64,000 nucleotides of DNA, from assembly GCA_020631215.1 (NCBI GenBank), contig JAHDHS010000006.1, positions 38,592-102,591 of the forward strand, in the 5' to 3' direction. Of the stretch, positions 43,749 through 53,608 are shown piece after piece (positions within the stretch are counted from its first letter, which is position 1; each line of letters starts with the position of its first letter). The notes below the pieces were generated by a model. It was not told the DNA's origin, did not search any database, and worked only from the letters and a program-made list of their open reading frames with translations. Both the position numbers and the translations under genes were made by a program. The DNA comes from Hellea sp. (GTDB lineage Bacteria; Pseudomonadota; Alphaproteobacteria; Caulobacterales; Maricaulaceae).

Positions 43749-46700
43749 CTATACCCCCGCTAGCAAACTCGCATTGCCGCCTGCGGCTGTTGTGTCGATG
43801 GTGATGGTTTTTTCGTGGGCGTAGCGTTCAGGATCGTCTTGGCCGGAGAGGATGGGCAGGATGGGGCCGTTAAGGCCGGAGAGCCATAGATCCAGCGCCT
43901 GCCTATGCGGCCAGTCTGACGCCACGGCGTCGAAGCCGTCCTCAAGGTAAGGCGACAGCGCTTCTGCGATTTGCTCCGGCGTGGTGAGTGCCTCTGCGGT
44001 TTCACGTGAAACAGATATGATTTCATTGCCCATCAACAGCGCCAACGCCGTCTGGCGATCCAGATCGGCGGCGTCCGGGCCGCCCAGAGATAATATCCGG
44101 CCGCGCGGATGCAGGGTCAGTTCATTGCTCTCGCCCGTCGGGCCGGGCAGGGTGATCTGGCGGTCCAGTTCAATTTCGCGGCCCAGAAGCGGTTTTTTGG
44201 GTCTCGACAGGCGCAGCAAATAAAGCGGCCCGCCAGCTTTGGGGCCCGTGCCGGACAGACCTTCGCCGCCAAAGGGCTGCACGCCGACGACTGCGCCGAT
44301 CTGATTGCGATTGACATAGACATTGCCCATTTGCGCTTGGGCGGTGACGCGCGCGACCCGGTCATCAATGCGGGAATGCAGACCAAAGGTCAGGCCAAAA
44401 CCAAGCCCGTTAATTTTATCAATCAGGCTTTCAAGCTCGCCCGATTTGAAGGTGACGACATGCAGAACAGGGCCGAAAATTTCCCGCGTCACATCGGAGA
44501 GATTTTCTACGCGAAAGGCAATGGGCCGTACAAAGAAGCCATGCTCGCCTGCGCCTTTCAGACGCGTTTCGGCAATGACGGGCCAAACGGCTTTTTTCTC
44601 TCTGATGTAATCGGTCAGCATTTTATGCGCCGTGCCGTCAATGACCGGGCCGACATCGCTGGAGAGAATGGTCGGCGGGCCTGCCCGCAACGCTGCCATG
44701 GCCCCGACCAGCATTTCTTCAAAACGGCTCGCCACATCTTCCTGCACGCAGACAATCCGGCAGGCCGAACATCTTTGTCCCGCACTCTGAAACGCCGCGG
44801 CCATCACGTCACCCACCGCCTGCTCCAGCAGAGCTGTGGAGTCGATAATCATGGCGTTGATGCCGCCTGTTTCCGCGATCAGGACGGTTTCATCCTCATG
44901 GCTTTGGGCCAAAGATTTATGGATCACCTTGGCCGTCTGGGTAGAGCCTGTGAAACAGATGCCCGCAATATCCGGATGAGCGGTCATGGCCGCGCCGACT
45001 TCGCCCCCGTCGCCCGGAATGAAGTGAATGGCGGAGGGCGGCACCCCGGCTTCGAGTAATAATTTCGTGGCCTGATAGGCGATGAGCGGGGTTTCCTCTG
45101 CGGGTTTGGCGATGACTGTATTGCCCGCCGCCAGACTGCCAACAATCTGCCCCAAATAGATCGCCAGAGGGAAGTTCCAGGGCGAGATACAGCCAATGAT
45201 CCCGATGGGCGTGCGCGTCTGATGGCGGGGCTGCAGGATTTGATCGGCATAGTAACGGCAAAAATCCACGGCCTCGCGGATTTCGGCCACGGCGTCCGGC
45301 ACGGCTTTGCCCGCCTCATGCACACAGAGATTCATGTAAAGGTCAAAATCCCGCTCCAGCAAATCGGCGGCCTTGTACAGAATTTTGGATCTCGCCTTGG
45401 CGGAGGTTTTGGGCCAGCTGGATGTTTTACAAGCGGCCACGGCCTTCTCGACCGACGCGGCATTGCCATTGACACATTGCCCGACAGTGATGCGCGTATC
45501 ATAGGGGGCGGTGCTGTCCTGAGAACCGCGTCCGTTATCTTTGCCATTGATGATCGGGCGGGCCTTGATTTTAGTGGTTTTGGCGAGGGCTTTGGTTACG
45601 CGGTCAAAGGTGTCGCTTTGTGTCCAGTCTATGCCCACGCCGGATTTCCGTCCGGTGGAGAGGTGATGTTGCGGGCGGGGGATGTTGGGGTGCGGAATAG
45701 ATTTGTGGGCCTGAACGGTTTTGATCGGGTCGCGCAGCAGTTCATCGGCGGACACATCTTCATTGGAGAGCTGATTGACGAAGGAGGAATTGGCTCCGTT
45801 TTCGAGTAATCGCCGCACTAGATAGGGCAGCAGATCCGGATGCGCCCCGACCGGTGCGTAAATCCGGCTGGCCCCGCCTAGATCCTGGATGATGGCTTCG
45901 TGCAGCTCCGTGCCCATCCCGTCGAGTTTTTGAAATTCATAAGGGTGCGGGCAGTCCTGCGCCATGTAATGAATCGCCGCCACGCTCTGGACATTATGGG
46001 TCGCAAATTGCGGATAGATATGATCCGCGACGCTCAGCATTTTTTTGGCGCAGGCCAGATAGCTGACATCGGTGTTTTCTTTGCGGGTGAACACCGGATA
46101 ATCAGGCAGGCCCATTTCCTGAGCGCGTTTGATTTCCATGTCCCAATAGGCGCCCTTGACCAGACGCACGCAGATTTTACGGCTCTCGGCTTGGGTGCGT
46201 TCTGACAGCCACTCAATCACCGCCATGCCTCTGCGGGAATACGCCTGCACGGCCAGACCCAGACCGTCCCATCCGGCCAAATCCGGATGACGCAGCAAAT
46301 TGTCAAAGACCCATAATTGCAGCTCCAGCCGGTCGGCCTCCTCGGCGTCAATCGTCAGGGCCAGATTGGCGGCTTTGGCGATTTTGGCCAGCTTCAACAT
46401 TTTCTTGGTCAGGGCCGGAACGCAGTCATCGGCATGGGTGAACTCATATCTGGGGTGCAGGGCCGACAGCTTGACCGAAATCGAGTCTGCGCCCGGCGCG
46501 TTAACCTTAAATCGATCGAAATTGGCCGTTTTTGGCTGTTTTTTGGCCATTTCCTGCAGGGCATGTTCATAGGCCGCAAAATAGCGTTCCGCGTCGCCAT
46601 GGGTCAGCGCGGCTTCGCCCAGCATGTCATATGAAAAGCTAAAGCCTTGTTTTTTATCGCTTTCTGCGGCTTCCATGGCGTCGCCAATATTGCGGCCCAG

Positions 46701-47219
46701 CACAAAGTGGTTGCCCATCATGCGCATGGCCTGATCCATGGCCAGTCGCAGAACCGGGTCGCTGATTTTGGCCAGCAGGCCTTTTCCGGCCGCGCCGCCC
46801 GTGCGGTCAATCCACCCATCGGCGAAGATCAATCCCCGCGTGGCGAGGTTAACTAGCGCGCTAGGGCTTTGTTTTTTATGGGCTTTCCAGTTGCCCCCTG
46901 CCAGCTTATCCCTGATCAGATAGTTTGAAGTCCCCGCATCGGGCGTACGGAGCAAGGCTTCGGACAGGCGCATTAAGGCAATCCCTTCCGCGCTCGACAA
47001 ACTATATTCCTGCAGCAGCGCATCCATCAAAGGCGGTTTGTTTCCACGCTTTTTGACATGGGCCAAAAGCGTATGAGCGGCCTTGGAAATTTCATCCAAA
47101 TCGTGGGCGCTTAAATCCGCCTGCTTTATCAGGGACTTAACATGCGTCGTCTCATCGGCCAGATAAAATGGCGCGAGCAGTTTGAAATCTGGCTGACCTT
47201 GATGCGACATATAATTCAC
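43749..47219 (-). CDS. putA: Bifunctional proline dehydrogenase / glutamate-semialdehyde dehydrogenase PutA
   Basis: 1156-residue enzyme oxidising proline to glutamate at the inner membrane via FAD and NAD+. The PRODH barrel (about 165-480) shows AYSRRGMAVIEWLSERTQ, RLVKGAYWDMEIKRAQ and ATHNVQSVAAI; the aldehyde dehydrogenase (about 560-1010) shows ISPWNFPLAIYLGQI, FTGSTQTAK, the Glu in LIAETGGINAMI and the catalytic Cys in SAGQRCSACRIVC. A C-terminal region of about 140 residues follows. There is no N-terminal ribbon-helix-helix domain, so it should not repress its own gene. MSHQGQ at 47210 is an alternative start. The plus-strand 316-residue ORF inside it is a shadow. Confidence 0.96.
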   Translation of the reverse strand: MNYMSHQGQPDFKLLAPFYLADETTHVKSLIKQADLSAHDLDEISKAAHTLLAHVKKRGNKPPLMDALLQEYSLSSAEGIALMRLSEALLRTPDAGTSNYLIRDKLAGGNWKAHKKQSPSALVNLATRGLIFADGWIDRTGGAAGKGLLAKISDPVLRLAMDQAMRMMGNHFVLGRNIGDAMEAAESDKKQGFSFSYDMLGEAALTHGDAERYFAAYEHALQEMAKKQPKTANFDRFKVNAPGADSISVKLSALHPRYEFTHADDCVPALTKKMLKLAKIAKAANLALTIDAEEADRLELQLWVFDNLLRHPDLAGWDGLGLAVQAYSRRGMAVIEWLSERTQAESRKICVRLVKGAYWDMEIKRAQEMGLPDYPVFTRKENTDVSYLACAKKMLSVADHIYPQFATHNVQSVAAIHYMAQDCPHPYEFQKLDGMGTELHEAIIQDLGGASRIYAPVGAHPDLLPYLVRRLLENGANSSFVNQLSNEDVSADELLRDPIKTVQAHKSIPHPNIPRPQHHLSTGRKSGVGIDWTQSDTFDRVTKALAKTTKIKARPIINGKDNGRGSQDSTAPYDTRITVGQCVNGNAASVEKAVAACKTSSWPKTSAKARSKILYKAADLLERDFDLYMNLCVHEAGKAVPDAVAEIREAVDFCRYYADQILQPRHQTRTPIGIIGCISPWNFPLAIYLGQIVGSLAAGNTVIAKPAEETPLIAYQATKLLLEAGVPPSAIHFIPGDGGEVGAAMTAHPDIAGICFTGSTQTAKVIHKSLAQSHEDETVLIAETGGINAMIIDSTALLEQAVGDVMAAAFQSAGQRCSACRIVCVQEDVASRFEEMLVGAMAALRAGPPTILSSDVGPVIDGTAHKMLTDYIREKKAVWPVIAETRLKGAGEHGFFVRPIAFRVENLSDVTREIFGPVLHVVTFKSGELESLIDKINGLGFGLTFGLHSRIDDRVARVTAQAQMGNVYVNRNQIGAVVGVQPFGGEGLSGTGPKAGGPLYLLRLSRPKKPLLGREIELDRQITLPGPTGESNELTLHPRGRILSLGGPDAADLDRQTALALLMGNEIISVSRETAEALTTPEQIAEALSPYLEDGFDAVASDWPHRQALDLWLSGLNGPILPILSGQDDPERYAHEKTITIDTTAAGGNASLLAGV

Positions 47220-47359
47220 ACTTTGCCGAGGAAGATGAATTTCGCAGATGGACTAAAAAACGAAGAAAGTAACCCCCTTTTTTCGCTATTTTACGATTTA
47301 TAACGTGCTTAAAATTTAGGTTTGACGCGAAAACTTACCTCAAAGTGACAGGTGAGGGG

Positions 47360-48160
47360 TCAGCTATCTTCCAAGGCCTTGATAAGTTTGACATTTTGGG
47401 CCTTGCACAACTCTGCCAACGGCCCGGAGACCTGCTTTTCAGTCACAAGAATATCAATATTCTCAAGGTGGGTCATGCGGTGGTTCGCCCGTTGCCGTGT
47501 CTTCTTTTCATCGGCGACCAGAATGGTGCTTTGAGAATTGTTGATAATCGTTTGAGTGATATGAGCTTCGTCCAGGTGATTGGTGTAAAGTTCGCCGGAT
47601 TCCGTGATCGCGCCTGCGCCTATGATACTGTAATCAAAGCGATAATCCTTGATCAGGCCACGGGCATGCGGATCCAGCATGCCGCCATCCTGCTCTCGGA
47701 CATGGCCTCCACTCAGGATTAAATCGCTGTCTTTTACGTTGCGTAAAGTCATAGCCACATTAAAATTATTTGTGACAAACAGCATCCCTGTGTGATCTGT
47801 CAAATAGCGGGCGACGGCCTCGGCGCTGGTGCCTAAGCTTAGGAAAACACAGCGATTATTCTCTATGAGTTGAGCTGCGGCCCGACCGATCATGTCCTTT
47901 TCATGGGACTTTGAAGCCAGCCTTTGCGAATATGGACGATCAGTTACGCGAAGCGGCGTGCTCGCTCCGCCGTGGACGCGCCGGATAAGTCCTTGTTTTT
48001 CAAGGATTTCAAAATCCCGCCGGATAGTTTGAGTGGTTTTTTCGAAAGTTTTTGCCGCAGCCTCAGTTTCCGCAAAACCCTGACTAAGAATCATTTCAAG
48101 CAGCTTGCTTTGCCGCATATTAGGTTTGAAATTTGGATCAGTGGTTTCGACAGATGTCAT
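47360..48160 (-). CDS. DeoR/GlpR-family transcriptional regulator
   Basis: 266 residues. N-terminal winged helix-turn-helix (about 15-70): QSKLLEMILSQGFAE, then KTFEKTTQTIRRDFEILEKQGLIRRVHGGA, the canonical DeoR signature. The C-terminal DeoR sensor domain has the phosphate-binding-type segments FLSLGTSAEAVARYL and NNFNVAMTLR; these regulators usually bind phosphorylated sugars. It is divergently transcribed from the gap-zwf-edd-glk operon, and a perfect 9-base inverted repeat lies in the shared intergenic region, so it is the prime candidate to control that operon. Which sugar phosphate it senses is unknown. Confidence 0.9.
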   Translation of the reverse strand: MTSVETTDPNFKPNMRQSKLLEMILSQGFAETEAAAKTFEKTTQTIRRDFEILEKQGLIRRVHGGASTPLRVTDRPYSQRLASKSHEKDMIGRAAAQLIENNRCVFLSLGTSAEAVARYLTDHTGMLFVTNNFNVAMTLRNVKDSDLILSGGHVREQDGGMLDPHARGLIKDYRFDYSIIGAGAITESGELYTNHLDEAHITQTIINNSQSTILVADEKKTRQRANHRMTHLENIDILVTEKQVSGPLAELCKAQNVKLIKALEDS

Positions 48161-48212
48161 AGTTTTTGGCGGGATTACTTACATTCGATCTAATTTATCT
48201 TCATATAACAAC

Positions 48213-48238
48213 AAAAATGTTGAAAAACAAACATTTTT
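48213..48238. promoter_or_regulatory. Candidate DeoR-type operator between the regulator and gap
   Basis: AAAAATGTT - GAAAAACA - AACATTTTT is a perfect inverted repeat with 9-base arms and an 8-base spacer, placed 52 bases upstream of the DeoR start and 62 upstream of gap. Its position in the divergent promoter region suggests the operator for autoregulation and for control of the Entner-Doudoroff operon. Confidence 0.6.
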
Positions 48239-48299
48239 ATCTTCACTTCCTATGCGTATGTCGTTATTCCAACACCTGTCTTGAGTGCGAGGTGAACCT

Positions 48300-49307
48300 A
48301 TGACGAAAATTGCTATTAACGGGTTTGGCCGTATTGGTCGTATGACTTTACGGGCCTTGATCGAAAATGGTCGCGATGACTTGGAAGTCGTTGGGATTAA
48401 TGATTTGGCCGCGGCCAATCGTCTGGCGCACCTCTTAAAGTTCGATAGTGTCCATGGCCCGTTTCCGGGTGAGGTTGGTTCTGATGACTCCCACATCATA
48501 GTGAATGGGCAGAAAATCCCGGTTTACAGTCAGCGTGACCCCGAAAACCTGCCTTGGGAGAAACTTGGCGTGGATATCGTCATGGAATGTACGGGCTATT
48601 TTCTGACGCAGGATTTGGCCGGTAAGCACATCATGGCAGGTGCAAAGAGAGTTCTGATGTCTGCCCCCGCGAAAGATGACACAAAAACAGTGGTTTACGG
48701 CGTTAATGACAATATCATCGACGCGAAAGATATCTTCATCTCCAATGCGTCCTGCACAACAAATGCCTTGGCGCCTTTGTTAAAGGTGCTTCATGAAAAT
48801 TACGGCGTTGTCAGCGGTATCATGACAACGGTGCATGCTTATACGGGCGATCAGCCGACTCATGACGGCATGCATAAAGATCCTTACAGAGGCAGAGCGG
48901 CGGCTGTATCAATCGTGCCTACGACAACCGGCGCTGCAAAGGCGATTGGTAAGGTGTTGCCGGAGTTGAACGGAAAGCTGGAGGGGGTTGCTGCACGTGT
49001 GCCGGTTCCGAATGTTTCGATGGTGGACCTGACCGTGCAGACCGAAAAACAGGTAACGGCGGATATTATCAACTCGGATTTCAAGAAAGCCAGCGAGGGA
49101 GATTTAAAAGGCGTTCTGGGCTATATCGATGAACCTATGGTCTCCATCGATTTGAATCATAATCCAAATTCTTCGAACTTTACTGAAGATCAAACCTATG
49201 TGACGCAAAGCGGCCTTGTCCGTGTTATGGCTTGGTATGATAATGAGTGGGGATTCTCTAACCGCATGCTGGACACCGCAGCGGTCATGGCGAAGCATCT
49301 GAAATAG
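48300..49307 (+). CDS. gap: Glyceraldehyde-3-phosphate dehydrogenase, type I
   Basis: 335-residue glycolytic/gluconeogenic NAD enzyme. NAD fold KIAINGFGRIGRMTLRALIE, catalytic cysteine in SNASCTTNALAPLLKVLHE, TTVHAYTGDQ, GAAKAIGKVLPELNGKL and VAWYDNEWGFSNRMLD-like WYDNEWG. The ATG at 48300 follows CGAGGTGAACCT; the track start 48285 would lie upstream of that Shine-Dalgarno sequence. First gene of an operon gap - ppc-like - zwf - pgl - edd - glk with very short gaps, so it probably serves the lower, triose half of the Entner-Doudoroff pathway. Confidence 0.97.
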   Translation: MTKIAINGFGRIGRMTLRALIENGRDDLEVVGINDLAAANRLAHLLKFDSVHGPFPGEVGSDDSHIIVNGQKIPVYSQRDPENLPWEKLGVDIVMECTGYFLTQDLAGKHIMAGAKRVLMSAPAKDDTKTVVYGVNDNIIDAKDIFISNASCTTNALAPLLKVLHENYGVVSGIMTTVHAYTGDQPTHDGMHKDPYRGRAAAVSIVPTTTGAAKAIGKVLPELNGKLEGVAARVPVPNVSMVDLTVQTEKQVTADIINSDFKKASEGDLKGVLGYIDEPMVSIDLNHNPNSSNFTEDQTYVTQSGLVRVMAWYDNEWGFSNRMLDTAAVMAKHLK

Positions 49308-49315
49308 AGGTAATT

Positions 49316-52135
49316 TTGCGCCGAAAATCTACATCTGAATGGCTGGACTATTTTCATGAAAAATTGGCTAGTCACCAAAGCTGGATTGAAAATGATCCAC
49401 AATCCAATCCCATACGCCTGCTCGCTTATGATATTTCAAAATATATCGAAACCAGAGAGCTGGCCTTTCGTGACATTGAAGAGATCATCAAGATACTCTC
49501 TGATGAAGGCGCAATTGCCAGGGCTATGCGGTTACGTGAGCGGGCCGCGGTCGATCAGATAAAATCCTTGAAAAAAAGCATTGAGGGTTTGGCTAAGTCC
49601 AAGGCTGACGAGGGATTCAATAAATTTAAAGCATGGGCGGAAAAGGCGGGGCAGGGTATCGTTCTGACAGCTCATCCGACTTTTTCATTGTCACCGGAGA
49701 TACGTGATGTGCTCGGCCAAATCGCGACATCGGGCAAAACCAAGGATGAAGGCGAAGCGCTAAAAGCTTTACCATATCTGCCCAAACGCGCCCCGACACT
49801 GGCCGAAGAACATGTGCAAACACAGCAATCCATCGCCCGTATCCAAAGCGCGCTTCGGAATATCAATGCCATCGTTTTAAAGGTTGCGCAGACCCGGTTT
49901 CCTGACAAATGGCTGGAGATTACGCCCTGCCTTGTGAAGGTCTATAGTTGGGTTGGATATGACATAGATGGACGGACGGATATATCATGGGGCGATGCCA
50001 TTGGCCTTCGTCTGGAAGAAAAGGCAACCCAGCTTGAGAGATATTTGGACGCCGCTAAGCGCCTCTCCAAAGCAACTCAATCCAACAAAGCCTTGTCGAA
50101 GTTGTCAGAGCAGCTTTGCCTGCGTCTGGAAGAGGCTTGGGAGAGTACGAAAAAAGACCTCAGCCTGTTCCGCAAGGACTTGAACGATACAGATAATCTG
50201 GTCGAAGCGGCCAATCACCTGACACGCCAGTCTGATCGTCGCTTGCGGAGCACAGCCAGCCTATATCCGATCATGGCAGAGATGCAGGCCGCGACTGATG
50301 ACAAATCTCTCCAGACGGAGATTGCGCTTTTGCGGGCGGATTTACGGGCATATGGATTGGGCACTTCCCGCATTCACTTCCGCCTGAACAGTCGCCATGT
50401 GATTAATGGTATTCGGTCTGCATTTGGGTTGAAAGAAGGCGTGACCGACAGCCGAACCCTTCTGATGCGGGCGTCAGAATTGACATTAAAAGTAGAAAAA
50501 CAGCCCGTGAATTTTGCGTCCCTTGCGCTAGAGAAAAACACGGCGCATCAACAAATGATCCTAACGGCGCAAATTCACAAATATATCGATGAAGAAACGC
50601 CGATCCGTCTTCTGATTGCCGAGACCGAAGATGCCCTTGTGCCAATGGGCATGCTTTTCTTGGCCAAGCAATATGATCTGGATGAGCATTTGGATATCTC
50701 ACCTTTGTTCGAGACGGCCAACGCCCTGAATAATGGCGGGCGGATAATCCGCAAAATGCTGAGCAATTCCGTTTATCGCGATTACATAGAAAAACGCGGA
50801 ATCTTTGCCATTCAGACAGGGTTCTCAGATGCCGGCCGTTTCATGGGACAAGTGCCGGCAACGCTGGCCATAGAGCGCCTGCAATCGCATTTTGCGCAGG
50901 CTTTGGCGGATGCGAATTTGAATGACGTCGAAGCCATTATTTTTAACACGCATGGCGAGTCGCTTGGGCGCGGCGGGCATCCCGGAAGTTTGGCCGAACG
51001 ACTGGATTATGTCATGAGTCCCTGGGCCAAAGCCCAATTTGACAAAAGAAATTTGCCCTTCATTCACGAGACCAGCTTTCAAGGCGGGGACGGTTTCCTT
51101 TGGTTTCAAACCGATGAGTTGGCTTTGGCGACGGCATCATCTTTGCTGCTGTCGCGTCATGATGATACGTCTGATGCGGAAGATGACATCTTCTATCAGG
51201 ACAATGATTTCTCCTGGGATGTTTTCAGATCCCTCTCAATCGAGCAGGATCAGCTCTATAATAATACAAATTATGGGCGTTTATTAGGGCCTTTCGGACA
51301 GAATTTACTTATTCCAACGGGTTCACGGGCGGCGCAGCGTAAAAGCGGCGGGGGCAGTGCCTCAGCCAATCCCCGGCAATTGCGCGCAATTCCTCACAAT
51401 GCGATCTTGCAGCAATTCGGGATCACAGCAAACATTTTCTATGGAATAGGCCGGGCCTCATTAATCGACGGAGATAAGTTTATGGATTTGCTCGCATCCT
51501 CTGCCCGCGCCAAATCTGTCTTTGGTTTGGCGTCTACAGCAATTGCGCGCAGCGACATTCGTACGTTAACGGCTTACAGCCGCCTGTTTGATGCGGGCTA
51601 TTGGGCCAGCCGGGCGTCGTCGGGACAAGAGCCGATGATTGCGCAGAAATCCATCGAAATTGCCAATTCCCTCATAGAAAATGATTGGCGGGCAGGTCTG
51701 GTTGATTTGGCCAATGTGCTTCGGCTGGAGGCCTTCAATATTCCTGACGACGTGAAGTCGCTCAGAGATAATCAGGTTAATGAAGACTGCTTGAAAATAT
51801 TACATGCCATCCGCTTGGCCGTTATTTCCAAAATGGCCCTTATAGCTTCGGACCTGCCAGTCTATGCAAGTGCGGGCACCTCGCGATTGGCGGTATTGCA
51901 GAAATTGCAAAATATGCAGATTGATGATGTCATTGAAGGTTTGCGGTCTGAATATCCGGCCATCGGACGGGACCTCTCATGGACAGAGAAACTGTCCGAA
52001 GAGGCCGCCGGGGTAAAACGCTCTATGTCCTTTCCGCATCTGGTGGAAACTGTTATCAATCCGCTGAACCGTGCGGGACAATTGGTACGTCAGGCGACAA
52101 TTGCCGTATCTCACAATTATGATGCGTTCGGATAG
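49316..52135 (+). CDS. ppc: Divergent phosphoenolpyruvate carboxylase-like protein
   Basis: 939 residues, TTG start after AGAGG. Clearly related to PEP carboxylase: VLTAHPTFS near 120, TGFSDAGRFMG, NTHGESLGRGGHPG near 545, a TGSRAAQRK...LRAIPHNAILQQFG block near 665, and all-helical character. However, several motifs differ from active enzymes: HGRGGSIGRGG is shortened to HGESLGRGG and loses the first catalytic arginine, the lysine of GYSDSAKD is replaced (GFSDAGR), TAHPTE is TAHPTF, and the RNTG-like C terminus is absent (the protein ends SHNYDAFG). It may be a PEPC with altered chemistry or regulation, or a paralogue with another role. It sits between gap and zwf, nine bases after gap. Confidence 0.75.
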   Translation: MRRKSTSEWLDYFHEKLASHQSWIENDPQSNPIRLLAYDISKYIETRELAFRDIEEIIKILSDEGAIARAMRLRERAAVDQIKSLKKSIEGLAKSKADEGFNKFKAWAEKAGQGIVLTAHPTFSLSPEIRDVLGQIATSGKTKDEGEALKALPYLPKRAPTLAEEHVQTQQSIARIQSALRNINAIVLKVAQTRFPDKWLEITPCLVKVYSWVGYDIDGRTDISWGDAIGLRLEEKATQLERYLDAAKRLSKATQSNKALSKLSEQLCLRLEEAWESTKKDLSLFRKDLNDTDNLVEAANHLTRQSDRRLRSTASLYPIMAEMQAATDDKSLQTEIALLRADLRAYGLGTSRIHFRLNSRHVINGIRSAFGLKEGVTDSRTLLMRASELTLKVEKQPVNFASLALEKNTAHQQMILTAQIHKYIDEETPIRLLIAETEDALVPMGMLFLAKQYDLDEHLDISPLFETANALNNGGRIIRKMLSNSVYRDYIEKRGIFAIQTGFSDAGRFMGQVPATLAIERLQSHFAQALADANLNDVEAIIFNTHGESLGRGGHPGSLAERLDYVMSPWAKAQFDKRNLPFIHETSFQGGDGFLWFQTDELALATASSLLLSRHDDTSDAEDDIFYQDNDFSWDVFRSLSIEQDQLYNNTNYGRLLGPFGQNLLIPTGSRAAQRKSGGGSASANPRQLRAIPHNAILQQFGITANIFYGIGRASLIDGDKFMDLLASSARAKSVFGLASTAIARSDIRTLTAYSRLFDAGYWASRASSGQEPMIAQKSIEIANSLIENDWRAGLVDLANVLRLEAFNIPDDVKSLRDNQVNEDCLKILHAIRLAVISKMALIASDLPVYASAGTSRLAVLQKLQNMQIDDVIEGLRSEYPAIGRDLSWTEKLSEEAAGVKRSMSFPHLVETVINPLNRAGQLVRQATIAVSHNYDAFG

Positions 52136-52144
52136 GAATAGGCT

Positions 52145-53608
52145 GTGGCAGAATTTATACCCGTTGATCCGTTTGATATTGTCATATTTGGCGGGACAGG
52201 TGATTTGTCCAAACGAAAATTAATCCCGGCGCTTTTTCATCGCTTTTTGGATGGTCAAATTGACAAGACTTGCCGCATCGTGGGTGTCGCGCGCTCAAAA
52301 TTATCTCAATCAGACTTTGCGGAATTAGCCAAGGTTGCATGTCAGGCGGCGACGAGTGAGTGGTCAGAAGCAGCATGGGAAAAGTTTGCTTCTTTGCTAG
52401 AATATATTGCCATGGATATTACCAAAGCCGGCAAGGATTGGGATGTTTTAAAAGGCTATTTGACGAATGATGGGCGGCCTCAGATTTTTTATCTTGCCAC
52501 AACGCCTTTGATCTATGTCGATGTTTGTAAGACTTTGGGTGATGTCGGGCTTAACACGCCAAATGCTCGGCTGGTGCTGGAAAAACCGATCGGAACTGAT
52601 TTAGAATCCGCCCGTGCGATCAATGAAGGCGTAGGCGCTGTGTTTGACGAGCGCGCTATTTATCGCATTGATCATTATCTGGGCAAAGAGACCGTTCAAA
52701 ACTTAATCGTTCTACGGTTTGCAAATGCACTATTCGAGCCGGTTTGGTCACGCAATGCCATTGATCATGTTCAAATCACAGTGGCTGAAGATATTGGTTT
52801 GGAAGGCCGGGCGGATTATTATGACCGCAGCGGCGCAGTTCGCGACATGATCCAAAATCACTTGCTGCAACTGCTCTGCCTCACTGCTATGGAGCCACCA
52901 AATTCTTTGGACGCAGATGATGTAAGAACCGAAAAAATCAAAGTCTTAAAAGCGTTAAAACCATACACAGCAGAAACGGTTGGCCAGAATAGTGTTAAGG
53001 CGCAATATGAAGCCGGGCTTGTCCACGGAGAAAAGGTCTCATCTTATCTTGATACCCTCTCAGCGGAAGATGCTCAAAGTGAGACGGAAACTTTTGCTGC
53101 TCTTAAAGTAAGTATTGAGAATGGCCGTTGGGCCGGCGTGCCTTTCTACCTGCGAACCGGCAAGCGTATGGAAGCGCGGCGTTCTTCGATCATGATCCAG
53201 TTTAAACCAACACCTCATCCCTTGTTTAACTCAGCGGATAGAGTGCCCAATCGCCTTGTCATGCGCCTGCAACCTGATGAGGGCATGCGCCTCTTCATGC
53301 AGATCAAGGAGCCCGGGCCGGGCGGTATGCGCCTAAAATACCTACCATTGGATCTGTCCTATGCGGAGAATTTTACGGTTCGCTATCCGGATGCTTATGA
53401 GCGGCTTTTGATGGATGTGGTGCGCGGCAATCTGGCACTTTTCATGAGCCGTGATGAAGTCGAGGCGGCATGGCGCTGGGTTGATCAGCTATTGGCCAGT
53501 TGGGAGGAGTCGGAACAGGCGCTTGAAACTTACGCCGCAGGGTCGCAAGGGCCGATGCAATCGGCGATTATGCTGGACCGTGATGGACGTGAGTGGTGGG
53601 AGCAGTAA
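52145..53608 (+). CDS. zwf: Glucose-6-phosphate 1-dehydrogenase
   Basis: NADP/NAD enzyme opening the oxidative branch of glucose catabolism, 487 residues, GTG start. NAD(P)-binding VIFGGTGDLSKRKLIPALFHR, substrate-binding RIDHYLGKETVQNL with the catalytic region DHVQITVAEDIG, and PFYLRTGKRMEARRSSI. The stop overlaps the pgl ATG (TAATG). Produces 6-phosphogluconolactone for the next enzyme in the same operon. Confidence 0.97.
   Translation: MAEFIPVDPFDIVIFGGTGDLSKRKLIPALFHRFLDGQIDKTCRIVGVARSKLSQSDFAELAKVACQAATSEWSEAAWEKFASLLEYIAMDITKAGKDWDVLKGYLTNDGRPQIFYLATTPLIYVDVCKTLGDVGLNTPNARLVLEKPIGTDLESARAINEGVGAVFDERAIYRIDHYLGKETVQNLIVLRFANALFEPVWSRNAIDHVQITVAEDIGLEGRADYYDRSGAVRDMIQNHLLQLLCLTAMEPPNSLDADDVRTEKIKVLKALKPYTAETVGQNSVKAQYEAGLVHGEKVSSYLDTLSAEDAQSETETFAALKVSIENGRWAGVPFYLRTGKRMEARRSSIMIQFKPTPHPLFNSADRVPNRLVMRLQPDEGMRLFMQIKEPGPGGMRLKYLPLDLSYAENFTVRYPDAYERLLMDVVRGNLALFMSRDEVEAAWRWVDQLLASWEESEQALETYAAGSQGPMQSAIMLDRDGREWWEQ

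Noticed and set aside
44109-45059. 316-residue plus-strand ORF inside putA
   Set aside because: It is antisense to the conserved aldehyde dehydrogenase region of putA, has no recognisable motifs and reflects GC-rich third positions.
53593-53607. Earlier start of pgl within zwf
   Set aside because: The start at 53608 overlaps the zwf stop (TAATG), fits the family's N terminus and the operon's coupling pattern.
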